Shown here: positions 8,056 through 14,627 of the stretch, piece after piece | Layout: each line of letters opens with the position of its first letter | Position numbering within the stretch: position 1 is the first letter of the stretch | Assembly (NCBI RefSeq): GCF_003432115.1 | Contig: NZ_QWDC01000004.1 | Coordinates: 62,765 to 126,764, forward strand | DNA length: 64,000 bases | Direction: 5' to 3' | DNA from: Mucilaginibacter conchicola | GTDB lineage: Bacteria; Bacteroidota; Bacteroidia; Sphingobacteriales; Sphingobacteriaceae | Program-made: the position numbers and the translations under genes | The notes under the pieces: model-generated | Databases searched by the model: none | Told to the model about the DNA's origin: nothing | The model's input: only the letters and a program-made list of their open reading frames with translations

Positions 8056-8952
8056 ATGAAAAAGCTATACATCATTGGAAATGGATTTGATTTATATCAC
8101 AGCTTGCCATCCCGGTATGCGGACTTTCATCAACATATCGCCGTACATGAGCCTGATCTGTTACAAGAACTTGACAGTTACTTTAACTTCCGGGTAGATA
8201 AAAATTATTTGTGGAGTAATTTTGAGCAGGATCTTTGCCATTTTAATCATAAAAGGTTTATGGCAGCTTATAACCATATTGACATCATGTCTGATTCCTT
8301 TAAGCCAAGTGAATTTTACAGCTTATTTGATGAAGTTACTGCAGAGAGTGAAAGGCTGGCAGAGCAGATCAGGGGTGCTTTTAGAGAATGGGTAGAGGCC
8401 TTTGAATTGGATGAAATCGATCACACTCGCTATACGCCTTTGCTTTTGGATCAGGATGCGGCTTACATCAATTTTAATTACACGGATACCCTGGAAGAAA
8501 TCTATCAAATCCCTAAAAACAGGATTTTGTATATTCATCATAATGCCAATGCCTATGATGGTGAACTGATCTTTGGACATGGTAAAAAAAGAGACCAAAA
8601 AGAAATTCCTACCATTGATGAAGGCGGAGAACCAACACGAACTCCCTATACTGATTCAGAAAATACATCCAGGTCTTTATTCTATGTTTTTCAGAAAAAC
8701 ACGAAAGAAGTTCTTAAAGAGCACCGGAAATGGTTTGGGACGTTGAAAAAGGTCGAAGAAGTGATCATCCTGGGCCATTCAATTGGTCGGGTTGATTGGC
8801 CGTATTTTAAGGAAATTTCCAAACAAGCCCCGCTGGCTGAATGGATAGTGAGTTATTACGGCGAAAAGGAATTAGCAAAACTGAAAAAATACGCGGCCAG
8901 GTTTTGTCGCCATCAAAATATTCAAATGATAACTTTTAATGATATCATTTAA
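8056..8952 (+). CDS. AbiH family abortive infection protein
   Basis: A 298-residue cytoplasmic protein with the AbiH signature at its start: a strand followed by IGNGFDLYHSLPSRYADF (about 7-24). Further family marks are LWSNFEQDL (52-60), YINFNYTDTLEEIY (137-150), FGHG (173-176) and a late LGHSIGRVDWPYF. Length agrees with the family. AbiH was first described as a lactococcal phage abortive-infection gene. The N-terminal glycine-rich loop suggests nucleotide binding, but the mechanism is unresolved. It follows the HEPN/protease cluster by about 60 bases in the same direction and is convergent with the nuclease gene behind it, so it may act alone or be co-transcribed with the cluster. Confidence 0.85.
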   Translation: MKKLYIIGNGFDLYHSLPSRYADFHQHIAVHEPDLLQELDSYFNFRVDKNYLWSNFEQDLCHFNHKRFMAAYNHIDIMSDSFKPSEFYSLFDEVTAESERLAEQIRGAFREWVEAFELDEIDHTRYTPLLLDQDAAYINFNYTDTLEEIYQIPKNRILYIHHNANAYDGELIFGHGKKRDQKEIPTIDEGGEPTRTPYTDSENTSRSLFYVFQKNTKEVLKEHRKWFGTLKKVEEVIILGHSIGRVDWPYFKEISKQAPLAEWIVSYYGEKELAKLKKYAARFCRHQNIQMITFNDII

Positions 8953-9073
8953 ATTCGCAACTTGAATAAGCTTTAATTCTGCTATTATTTTACTCTCATA
9001 TGTGCTACCGATACATTAATACCTTCTACATCATGATGGTAAAGTCTTGCACCGATCCAAATTAACCAACGTC

Positions 9074-10114
9074 TTATTTAAGATTCTTTTCAATATCTGC
9101 AATTGAGGGCAAGCTATTTTTAAGGTTGTTTGGAATTGCCTTTGTTAAAAGGTATTCTGAGACGCCTATTGGTTTTTCTAATCCTTTTAGCGCATATTCC
9201 GCCACAACCTTATTTTTTTCTTTACAGATCAATATTCCTATAGTAGGCTGATCATGTTGATGTTTGAGTGTTCCGTCTACAGCATTTAGATAAAAGTTTA
9301 GTTTGCCTGCATATTCCGGAATAAATTTTCCGGCCTTTAATTCTATGACTACGAAGCAGCGAAGTCTTAAATGGTAAAACAATAAATCTATATAAAATTC
9401 TTCTCCACCGATTTCAAGTTGGTATTGTCTGCCGACATAACTGAAACCGTTGCCCAATTCTAATAGGAACTTTGTCATGTGGCCAACCAGGCCATCTTCC
9501 AATTCCTTTTCAAAATGATTATCTGTTAAACTTAAAAAGTCAAACTTGTAGGGGTCTTTAAATATTTCTCGGGCAAGATCACTTTGTTGAGGAGGAAGGG
9601 TTGATGAAAAATTAGTTACTGCCTTTCCTTTTCTTAAATAAAGATCGCTGTCAATTTGATTGACCAGCATATTTCTACTCCAGCCATTTTGCACCGTTTG
9701 ATCAATGTAGAATAGCCTTTCATCAATATTTTTTACTTTGTCTAATAATGTGATGTGATGATACCAAGGCAATTTTGCAAGCGGCACTTGCAAAATTGCA
9801 GGCGAAGATTCATTTCTTGCAAGTGGCGCTTGCAAAAATGAGGGATAAGCCTCAGCAAAAGTTTGCATGTATTTTAAATTCCTTGGTGATATTCCTTTAA
9901 TGTCTGGAAATTCATTTTTTAAATCAGCCGATATTCTCTCAATGATTTTTGTGCCCCAACCTTCAGCGTTTCTTTGTTGCAAAATGCTCTTTCCTATTTT
10001 CCAGTAAAGTTCAAGCAATTGTTCATTCACGGTAAAAGCAGCCCTGATTCTTGACTCGGCAATTTCCTTTTTTAAGTTATTTAAAAAGGATACATAGTTT
10101 TTTTCGTTTTCCAT
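9074..10114 (-). CDS. YhcG/DUF1016 family PD-(D/E)XK nuclease
   Basis: A 346-residue protein with the two-part layout of the DUF1016 family. The N-terminal helical DUF1016_N domain (about 1-155) contains LLELYWKIGKSI and GISPRNLKYMQTFAEAYP. The C-terminal PD-(D/E)XK domain (about 185-340) contains FYIDLLFYHLRLRCFVVIEL followed by KAGKF, giving the D...ExK active site. I use ATG 10114 rather than the one 21 bases upstream, because the integrase stop codon ends at 10116. The two genes therefore almost touch and are probably one transcript. Family members are linked to DNA repair, mobile elements and phage defence. An unusual near-duplicate AxLQxPLA segment (about 130-150, with LQAPLARNESSPAILQVPLA) lies between the domains. 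Confidence 0.85.
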   Translation of the reverse strand: MENEKNYVSFLNNLKKEIAESRIRAAFTVNEQLLELYWKIGKSILQQRNAEGWGTKIIERISADLKNEFPDIKGISPRNLKYMQTFAEAYPSFLQAPLARNESSPAILQVPLAKLPWYHHITLLDKVKNIDERLFYIDQTVQNGWSRNMLVNQIDSDLYLRKGKAVTNFSSTLPPQQSDLAREIFKDPYKFDFLSLTDNHFEKELEDGLVGHMTKFLLELGNGFSYVGRQYQLEIGGEEFYIDLLFYHLRLRCFVVIELKAGKFIPEYAGKLNFYLNAVDGTLKHQHDQPTIGILICKEKNKVVAEYALKGLEKPIGVSEYLLTKAIPNNLKNSLPSIADIEKNLK

Positions 10115-10115
10115 A

Positions 10116-11357
10116 TTAATCCAGTGCCTCCTCAATACTGCTGGCCACTAATTCATCATCGTAGTCTTCCAAATAGATTCTGGTAACTTCTTCCGTTTCA
10201 TGACCCATAGCTTCCTGGATCAGACTAACATCAACCTTTTTATGCTTTAAATTTGTGGCAAAGGAGTGTCGTGCTACATAGGATGTGACTACACGGTCAA
10301 TGCCTTTTGCATCTTTGATCTTTTTAAGATCTTCGTTCAGGTCCTTCAATCCGCTGTCGATCCGGGCATCGATCTTGGCTGCCGTATCATGTTCAGCTTT
10401 CAGGATAGGGAATACATATCCGCCATCACTCTGAATAGGATAATTTCTAAAAACGTCAACAATTGCCTTCGCTTTGGAATGAAGTTTAAAATCATATAAG
10501 CGGCCGTTTTTGCTTCGCTTATATCGGACAATGTCTCCGTTAAAATTCGCTTCTTTAAGCTTAACGATGTCATTATAATTGATCCCCCTGCAGTAGTAAC
10601 TAAACAAAAACATTTGCTGGCTACGATAGATTCTGCTACCATAATCAGCATCATAGCCCTCAATCAGCTTCATATCACCGGCTGATATAGCACGTTTACT
10701 CGTTTTATATTTCTTATATGGTTTAAACTTGATGAACTTCTTAGGATGATGATCCTTTGGACACATGCCCTCTTTGATCGCAAGATTCCAGATCCGGTAG
10801 AATGTACGCAAATATGCACTCATTGTGGTTTCTTTCAAATCCTGCTTGATAAGATACAATTCCAGCGCTTCGAAATCAGGTTTAGTGAAATTTACGAAAG
10901 CCTTGTCCTTTTCGCCAAAGACATGCTTCAGTACGTATTCCTTGATATTGTGAAACGTGTCAGCATAACCGATCTTATCGGCAGCCATGAGTTCTGCAAC
11001 TATATTATCTGTGAATGCATACAACTTTGCTGGTATTACAGGCTTGTCCGATTTTTTTAGTTTATCAATAAGGTCAGCAAGGGAAATAAATTCATGCCCA
11101 TTCTTTTTCATTAATTTGAGCTCAAAATCAATGTCGTCCAGTTTGTCCTCAATGGCCCTGCTAATAATTCTAAATTTAGGGTGAGTCGAACTAGGTTCGT
11201 TTGCTTCGAAATCCCAATGTTCAGGCTTCGACTTATGTCCGGTGGAAAGGTATTTTTGTTCCTTGTAAAATGTAAGCCTGATCCGAATTTCCCTTTCACC
11301 ATTCGCATCCGCTCTATCCGCTCTTAGCGTTACTTTCTTTAAAACTTCCATATTCAA
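10116..11357 (-). CDS. Tyrosine recombinase/integrase of the island
   Basis: A 413-residue site-specific integrase of the Bacteroidota phage_int_SAM_5 type. An N-terminal arm-binding domain lies at about 1-105, a SAM-like core-binding domain at about 110-215, and the catalytic domain at about 225-413. Catalytic residues visible: Arg in FSYYCRGINYND, Arg and His in YVARHSFAT, His in EAMGHETEE, and the Tyr nucleophile in RIYLEDYDD. It lies about 170 bases from the tRNA-Ala 3' fragment, the usual place for an integrase acting on a tRNA attachment site. It probably catalyses integration and excision of the island. The nuclease gene follows directly. Three TAGTATnCCC repeats lie just upstream. Confidence 0.92.
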   Translation of the reverse strand: MNMEVLKKVTLRADRADANGEREIRIRLTFYKEQKYLSTGHKSKPEHWDFEANEPSSTHPKFRIISRAIEDKLDDIDFELKLMKKNGHEFISLADLIDKLKKSDKPVIPAKLYAFTDNIVAELMAADKIGYADTFHNIKEYVLKHVFGEKDKAFVNFTKPDFEALELYLIKQDLKETTMSAYLRTFYRIWNLAIKEGMCPKDHHPKKFIKFKPYKKYKTSKRAISAGDMKLIEGYDADYGSRIYRSQQMFLFSYYCRGINYNDIVKLKEANFNGDIVRYKRSKNGRLYDFKLHSKAKAIVDVFRNYPIQSDGGYVFPILKAEHDTAAKIDARIDSGLKDLNEDLKKIKDAKGIDRVVTSYVARHSFATNLKHKKVDVSLIQEAMGHETEEVTRIYLEDYDDELVASSIEEALD

Positions 11358-11369
11358 CCTCGTATATTA

Positions 11370-11411
11370 TAGTATCCCCAATAGCGATATGGGTATACTA
11401 TGGGAATACTA
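11370..11411. promoter_or_regulatory. Three TAGTATnCCC repeats upstream of integrase
   Basis: TAGTATCCCC (11370-11379), its inverted form GGGTATACTA (11391-11400) and GGGAATACTA (11402-11411) lie between the integrase start and the attachment site. They could be integrase arm-type binding sites or operators controlling integrase expression. The first two form an imperfect palindrome. Confidence 0.4.
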
Positions 11412-11526
11412 AAATCGGAAAAATGGACGAATTTATGAAATAAAATGAAAAATAAATTTTTGTAAGTAATTGATAGTTAAATAGTTTGTGATTATTTGAA
11501 CAACATTGAATGGGGCATAAAAGTTT

Positions 11527-11569
11527 ATGGCATGCAAGAGGTCATCGGTTCGACTCCGATATTCTCCAC
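11527..11569 (+). repeat. att site: 3' half of tRNA-Ala(GGC)
   Basis: This 43-base stretch begins with ATGGCAT, the anticodon loop of a tRNA-Ala with anticodon GGC. It continues with the 3' anticodon arm GCAAG, variable loop, a perfect T arm (ATCGG TTCGACT CCGAT) and acceptor strand ATTCTCCA. The 5' half is absent. A fragment starting in the anticodon loop is the expected product of tyrosine-integrase insertion. Bases 11536-11569 recur exactly at 11888-11921. The reconstituted tRNA should lie beyond the left edge of the window. Confidence 0.8.
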
Positions 11570-11579
11570 TTAGTAAATT

Positions 11580-11604
11580 AATCGCCTCGAAAGGGCGATT
11601 TTTT
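11580..11604 (+). terminator. Terminator after tRNA fragment
   Basis: AATCGCC (11580-11586) pairs with GGCGATT (11594-11600), followed by a T run. It was presumably the original terminator of the tRNA-Ala gene. The GIY-YIG start codon lies just after the T run. Confidence 0.65.
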
Positions 11605-11608
11605 GTTT

Positions 11609-11857
11609 ATGGAATATTGTTGTTATATCATTTATTCTTTAAAACTTGATCGCTATTATGTCGGTCAAACAGACGATATTGAGCAGCGCCTTATTCAACA
11701 TAATTCAGGTTTTTCAACCTATACTTCTAAGGCGAACGATTGGTGTCTTAAACATTTGGAAGTATTTGAAACCAGAGATCTTGCTCAAAATAGGGAACGG
11801 GAGATTAAAAGGAAAAAGAGCAGAAAGTATATAGAATGGGTTAGCTCAGCTAGATAG
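11609..11857 (+). CDS. GIY-YIG endonuclease, tRNA-associated
   Basis: An 82-residue single-domain GIY-YIG nuclease of the UvrC-C-like family that is common in Bacteroidota. CYIIYSLKLDRYYVGQTDD (starting near residue 4) holds the two signature strands (YII and YVG) with their Tyr residues. Arg in IEQRLIQHN and Glu in NREREIKRKKSRKYIEW are the other expected active-site and family residues. ATG 11609 is chosen over a TTG two codons earlier. The last ~24 bases, coding EWVSSAR and stop, are at the same time the acceptor and D-arm of a tRNA-Ala-like sequence. The gene is thus bracketed by two tRNA 3' ends, the layout of a homing-endonuclease cassette living in tRNA genes. Confidence 0.8.
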   Translation: MEYCCYIIYSLKLDRYYVGQTDDIEQRLIQHNSGFSTYTSKANDWCLKHLEVFETRDLAQNREREIKRKKSRKYIEWVSSAR

Positions 11858-11921
11858 AGCGCTTGCGTGCCCCGAATGCTTTCGGGGAAGAGGTCATCGG
11901 TTCGACTCCGATATTCTCCAC
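11834..11921 (+). pseudogene. tRNA-Ala-derived pseudogene
   Basis: The D arm (GCTC AGCTAGATA GAGC), T arm (ATCGG TTCGACT CCGAT) and 3' acceptor strand ATTCTCCA are intact, and the first half up to CTTGC matches the 5' half expected for tRNA-Ala(GGC). Two defects argue against function. The first two acceptor bases no longer pair, the sequence being shared with the GIY-YIG codons. The anticodon loop is replaced by a CCCCGAA/TTCGGGG hairpin, so no normal anticodon arm forms. The last 34 bases (11888-11921) are identical to 11536-11569. A scanner may still call this a tRNA. Confidence 0.65.
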
Positions 11922-11928
11922 GGTAATT

Positions 11929-11957
11929 AAAAGCCTGATCGAAAGATCGGGCTTTTT
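11929..11957 (+). terminator. Terminator after tRNA pseudogene
   Basis: AAGCCTGATC (11931-11940) pairs with GATCGGGCTT (11945-11954) around GAAA, followed by T5. It has the same layout as the terminator behind the first tRNA fragment but a different stem. Confidence 0.7.
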
Positions 11958-12029
11958 TGGTTTTTGACATTTTCTTTCAGTTGCAGGTATTAGATTAGCG
12001 CCACAGAAATTTATAAAGTAGCCAAGCTG

Positions 12030-12542
12030 ATGAACATACAAATCGAGCCGACCCGGATTGATGATCTGGATGAAATTTTTCACCTCTATAATGAAGCCAT
12101 TGCTTATCAAAAAAAGGTTGGCAATAATCATTGGCTGGGTTTTGAACGTGAGATGGTTGAACAGGAGTTGGCAGAGAATCGCCATTTTAAAATATTGGGC
12201 AATGGCCATATCATCGGTACATTTCTGTACACGCTTAGCGACCCTCTTATTTGGAAGGATGCAAATGCTATTCCTGCAATTTATATTCATCGAATAGCAA
12301 CCAACCCGGTGGCGCGCGGAAATAACCTGGTTGAAAAGATCATAGAATGGTCAAAGGCGTTTGCAGCGGCCAATCAGTTGCAGTATATCAGGATTGATAC
12401 CGGAGCCGGTAATGATAGGCTGATCAATTACTACATTAAATGCGGTTTCACATACCTTGGCGATACAAAAGTAGATTATACTCCTGATTTGCCTTTGCAT
12501 TATAAAGACGGCTCTTTTGCATTGCTTCAACTGGCCGTTTAA
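12030..12542 (+). CDS. GNAT family N-acetyltransferase
   Basis: A 170-residue cytoplasmic protein with GNAT-fold signs. The N-terminal strand and helix are IEPTRIDDLDEIFHLYNEAI. The core strand reads AIYIHRIATNPVARGNNLVEKI (about 84-105), where PVARGNNL stands in for the acetyl-CoA-binding Q/RxxGxG/A loop. A late RIDTGAGNDRLINYYIKCGF (about 122-141) is the usual aminoglycoside/amino-acid-acyltransferase-like end. Length is normal. The substrate cannot be predicted. It is the first ordinary chromosomal gene after the island and lies alone before the pirin gene. Confidence 0.8.
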   Translation: MNIQIEPTRIDDLDEIFHLYNEAIAYQKKVGNNHWLGFEREMVEQELAENRHFKILGNGHIIGTFLYTLSDPLIWKDANAIPAIYIHRIATNPVARGNNLVEKIIEWSKAFAAANQLQYIRIDTGAGNDRLINYYIKCGFTYLGDTKVDYTPDLPLHYKDGSFALLQLAV

Positions 12543-12603
12543 CCGCTCAAATTTTCCCTGCCCACTCTTAATCTACATTAAGTTCGTTCAGTGTTTTGCA
12601 CCT

Positions 12604-12611
12604 TAACTTTG
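12604..12611 (+). promoter_or_regulatory. Bacteroidota -7 box upstream of pirin gene
   Basis: TAACTTTG matches the Bacteroidota -7 consensus TANNTTTG exactly and lies 23 bases before the pirin ATG. A TTTTG stands closer upstream than the usual -33 spacing, so only the -7 box is convincing. Confidence 0.45.
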
Positions 12612-12634
12612 TGTAACAATTAAGGAAAAATACA

Positions 12635-13351
12635 ATGGCACAAACAATATTGCATAAAGCAGATACCCGCGGATACGCCGATCATGGCTGGTTAAAAAGT
12701 TACCACAGTTTTAGTTTTGCAAGCTATTATAATCCTCAACGAATAAATTTTGGTGCGTTGCGCGTGCTGAATGATGACAGTGTTGATGGCGGCCGTGGTT
12801 TTGGCGAGCACCCGCACGATAATATGGAGATCATCTCTATACCGCTGCAGGGCGATCTGGAACATCGCGACAGTATGAACAACGTTGCCGTAATTAAAAA
12901 CGGTGATATACAGGTGATGAGCGCCGGTACAGGCATCTACCACAGCGAGTACAATAGCGATGCGCATAACCAGGTTAAATTTCTGCAGATATGGGTATTC
13001 CCTAATAAACGTAACGTTGAACCGCGTTATGACCAGCTTACTTTGCAGGCCGGCGAAAGGCACAACAAACTACAGCAGGTTTTATCACCAAATGCAGACG
13101 ATGCAGGCGTTTGGATCCACCAGGATGCATGGTTTAACCTTGGCGGGTTTGACAAAGGCGTTAGCGTAAATTACAAGTTGCACAAACCGGGGCAGGGCGT
13201 TTACGTTTTTGTTTTAAAAGGTGATGTAAAAATTAACGACCAGCTATTGAACACCCGTGATGGTTTCGGGATATGGGATACAGATGGTTTTGATATCACT
13301 GCCGAAACCGATGCCGAATTTTTGCTGATGGAAGTACCAATGGAATTTTAA
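12635..13351 (+). CDS. Pirin family protein (YhhW-type bicupin)
   Basis: A 238-residue bicupin of the bacterial pirin family; the length matches YhhW-type members, which can have quercetin 2,3-dioxygenase activity. The metal site of the N-terminal cupin is visible: FGEHPHDNMEIISIPL (His, His) with LEHRDSMNN (His), and the family's GTGIYHSEYN follows. The C-terminal half is the degenerate second cupin. It is expected in the cytoplasm binding Fe or a similar metal. The physiological substrate is unknown, and redox-stress roles have been proposed for the family. The next small gene starts 2 bases after its stop, so the two are co-transcribed. Confidence 0.9.
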   Translation: MAQTILHKADTRGYADHGWLKSYHSFSFASYYNPQRINFGALRVLNDDSVDGGRGFGEHPHDNMEIISIPLQGDLEHRDSMNNVAVIKNGDIQVMSAGTGIYHSEYNSDAHNQVKFLQIWVFPNKRNVEPRYDQLTLQAGERHNKLQQVLSPNADDAGVWIHQDAWFNLGGFDKGVSVNYKLHKPGQGVYVFVLKGDVKINDQLLNTRDGFGIWDTDGFDITAETDAEFLLMEVPMEF

Positions 13352-13353
13352 GC

Positions 13354-13659
13354 ATGGAAAATATCCAAATACTGGTGATATGCCGCCACCCCGAAATTTT
13401 GGCAACGGTTGTGAGGCTGATAAACAACAAGCCGGAGTGGAAGGCCACCGGCTGCGAAACTGACGAAAGTGCTATAAACGCTTTTGAAGCCACCAAGCAT
13501 GCCGTGGTGCTGATAGGTGCGGGTGTTGATGCCGATTCTGAAAGGCATTTGCGCCAAACATTCACCGGTATACATCCGCAGGTGAAAATTGTGCAGCACT
13601 ACGGCGGTGGCAGCGGCCTGCTGTTTGCTGAAATATACGGTGCGTTGAATGCTCAATAG
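13354..13659 (+). CDS. Small receiver-like protein without phospho-acceptor
   Basis: A 101-residue protein that starts 2 bases after the pirin stop. The pattern IQILVICRHPEILATVVRLI, then VVLIGAGVD, then VKIVQHYGGGSGLLFAEI follows the strand-helix order of a response-regulator receiver. The position where Asp is expected holds a Gly/Ala-rich turn (IGAGVD), so it would not be phosphorylated in the usual way. I do not know a named family. Coupling to pirin suggests a partner or regulatory role, which is inference only. Confidence 0.6.
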   Translation: MENIQILVICRHPEILATVVRLINNKPEWKATGCETDESAINAFEATKHAVVLIGAGVDADSERHLRQTFTGIHPQVKIVQHYGGGSGLLFAEIYGALNAQ

Positions 13660-13675
13660 CTGAGGTTTTTATATT

Positions 13676-13716
13676 AAAAAGGTCGCCCTTGTTTTTTGGA
13701 GGGGCGACCTTTTTTG
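13676..13716. terminator. Bidirectional terminator
   Basis: GGTCGCCC (13681-13688) pairs with GGGCGACC (13702-13709), with A5 before and T7 after. It serves both the pirin operon and the convergent OmpA gene. Confidence 0.8.
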
Positions 13717-14577
13717 TTATTCTTCACCGGTATCGGCAGATCTTGCCGTTACTACTATCTCAACCCTGCGGTTGGCATCTTTATCGGCCGCCGTCTCTTC
13801 GGGGTATATTTTAGGTTTGGTAGCGCCCAAGCCTTTATATCTCATTCGGTTTTTTTTGATACCGTGATCGGCAAGGTAATCGTACACCACTTTGGCCCGG
13901 TTAACCGATAAATGCTTGTCGCGCGAGTCGTAATCGTAGCCATCTTTAAGGTTAAATTCGCAACAGATATGCCCTTGTATCTCAATCTTAATGTCCGTGT
14001 GCTTTTGCAGGTAATCCAGCAAAATATCCATATAGAACAAAGCCTGGCGCGTAAGTACATGCCTGCCGCCATAAAAATTAAGCTCGCTTAATTGCAGGGC
14101 TTCGCCTATTTGAATGTTGTCTAACTCCTGTATTTTCTTCCTGAATACTTCGTTTAAGCTATCCTGTTTGGTTGGCTTAGGAGCGGATGGAACAACCTGT
14201 ACAGGGCGTACGGCAACAATATCTACCCGGCGATTATCTGGGTTGCCGATAATGCCTGTTATGCTATCCGCTAACATGCCATTACCAACTGCAAGCACGT
14301 TAAATTTAGGATCGAGAGATTTGAAGTAGGTTTGTACCGCCTGTGCCCGCCGCTCGGATAATGTTTGGTTACCGGTTTTACTACCAAGGTAATCAGCATA
14401 ACCTGTAAGGCTTTTAACTGTGTAGCAGTTGAGTACGAGCGAATCGATCAGCTTTTTATCGCCAGCCGATAGCACCGTAGAATTGATGGCAAAATGCACC
14501 CTTAAGGTATCTGCTTGCGCTAATGAAGTAAAAGCTTTGCAAAGCAAAAGCGTAAATAATAAGGTTTTAAGTTTCAT
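13717..14577 (-). CDS. OmpA family protein with two OmpA-like domains
   Basis: A 286-residue exported protein. Residues 1-22 (MKLKTLLFTLLLCKAFTSLAQA) form a signal peptide, though two Lys and one Cys make it slightly unusual. Two peptidoglycan-binding OmpA-like domains follow. The first, at about 24-125, has FAINSTVLSAGDKKLIDSL, SERRAQAVQTYF and NPDNRRVDIV. The second, at about 155-280, has IEIQGH, SVNRAKVVYDYL and DANRRVEIVV. An outer-membrane anchor is not visible, so it is probably periplasmic, binding the cell wall. It is convergent with the pirin operon and shares its terminator. Confidence 0.85.
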   Translation of the reverse strand: MKLKTLLFTLLLCKAFTSLAQADTLRVHFAINSTVLSAGDKKLIDSLVLNCYTVKSLTGYADYLGSKTGNQTLSERRAQAVQTYFKSLDPKFNVLAVGNGMLADSITGIIGNPDNRRVDIVAVRPVQVVPSAPKPTKQDSLNEVFRKKIQELDNIQIGEALQLSELNFYGGRHVLTRQALFYMDILLDYLQKHTDIKIEIQGHICCEFNLKDGYDYDSRDKHLSVNRAKVVYDYLADHGIKKNRMRYKGLGATKPKIYPEETAADKDANRRVEIVVTARSADTGEE

Positions 14578-14627
14578 TAATATATCTCTGGCAAAACTAA
14601 TGCTTATGTGATATAGTTAAAAGGCAA

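Noticed and set aside
8056..8952. SIR2-like NADase because of the N-terminal glycine loop
   Set aside because: The IGNGFDLYHSLPSRY start and FGHG motif are AbiH features; SIR2 catalytic His/Asn context is not seen.
1..11569. Prophage
   Set aside because: No capsid, portal, terminase or lysis genes; only integrase and cargo, so a satellite-like or integrative island fits better.
11834..11921. Functional tRNA gene
   Set aside because: No proper anticodon arm and two unpaired acceptor bases; the 5' end is shared with the GIY-YIG coding sequence.
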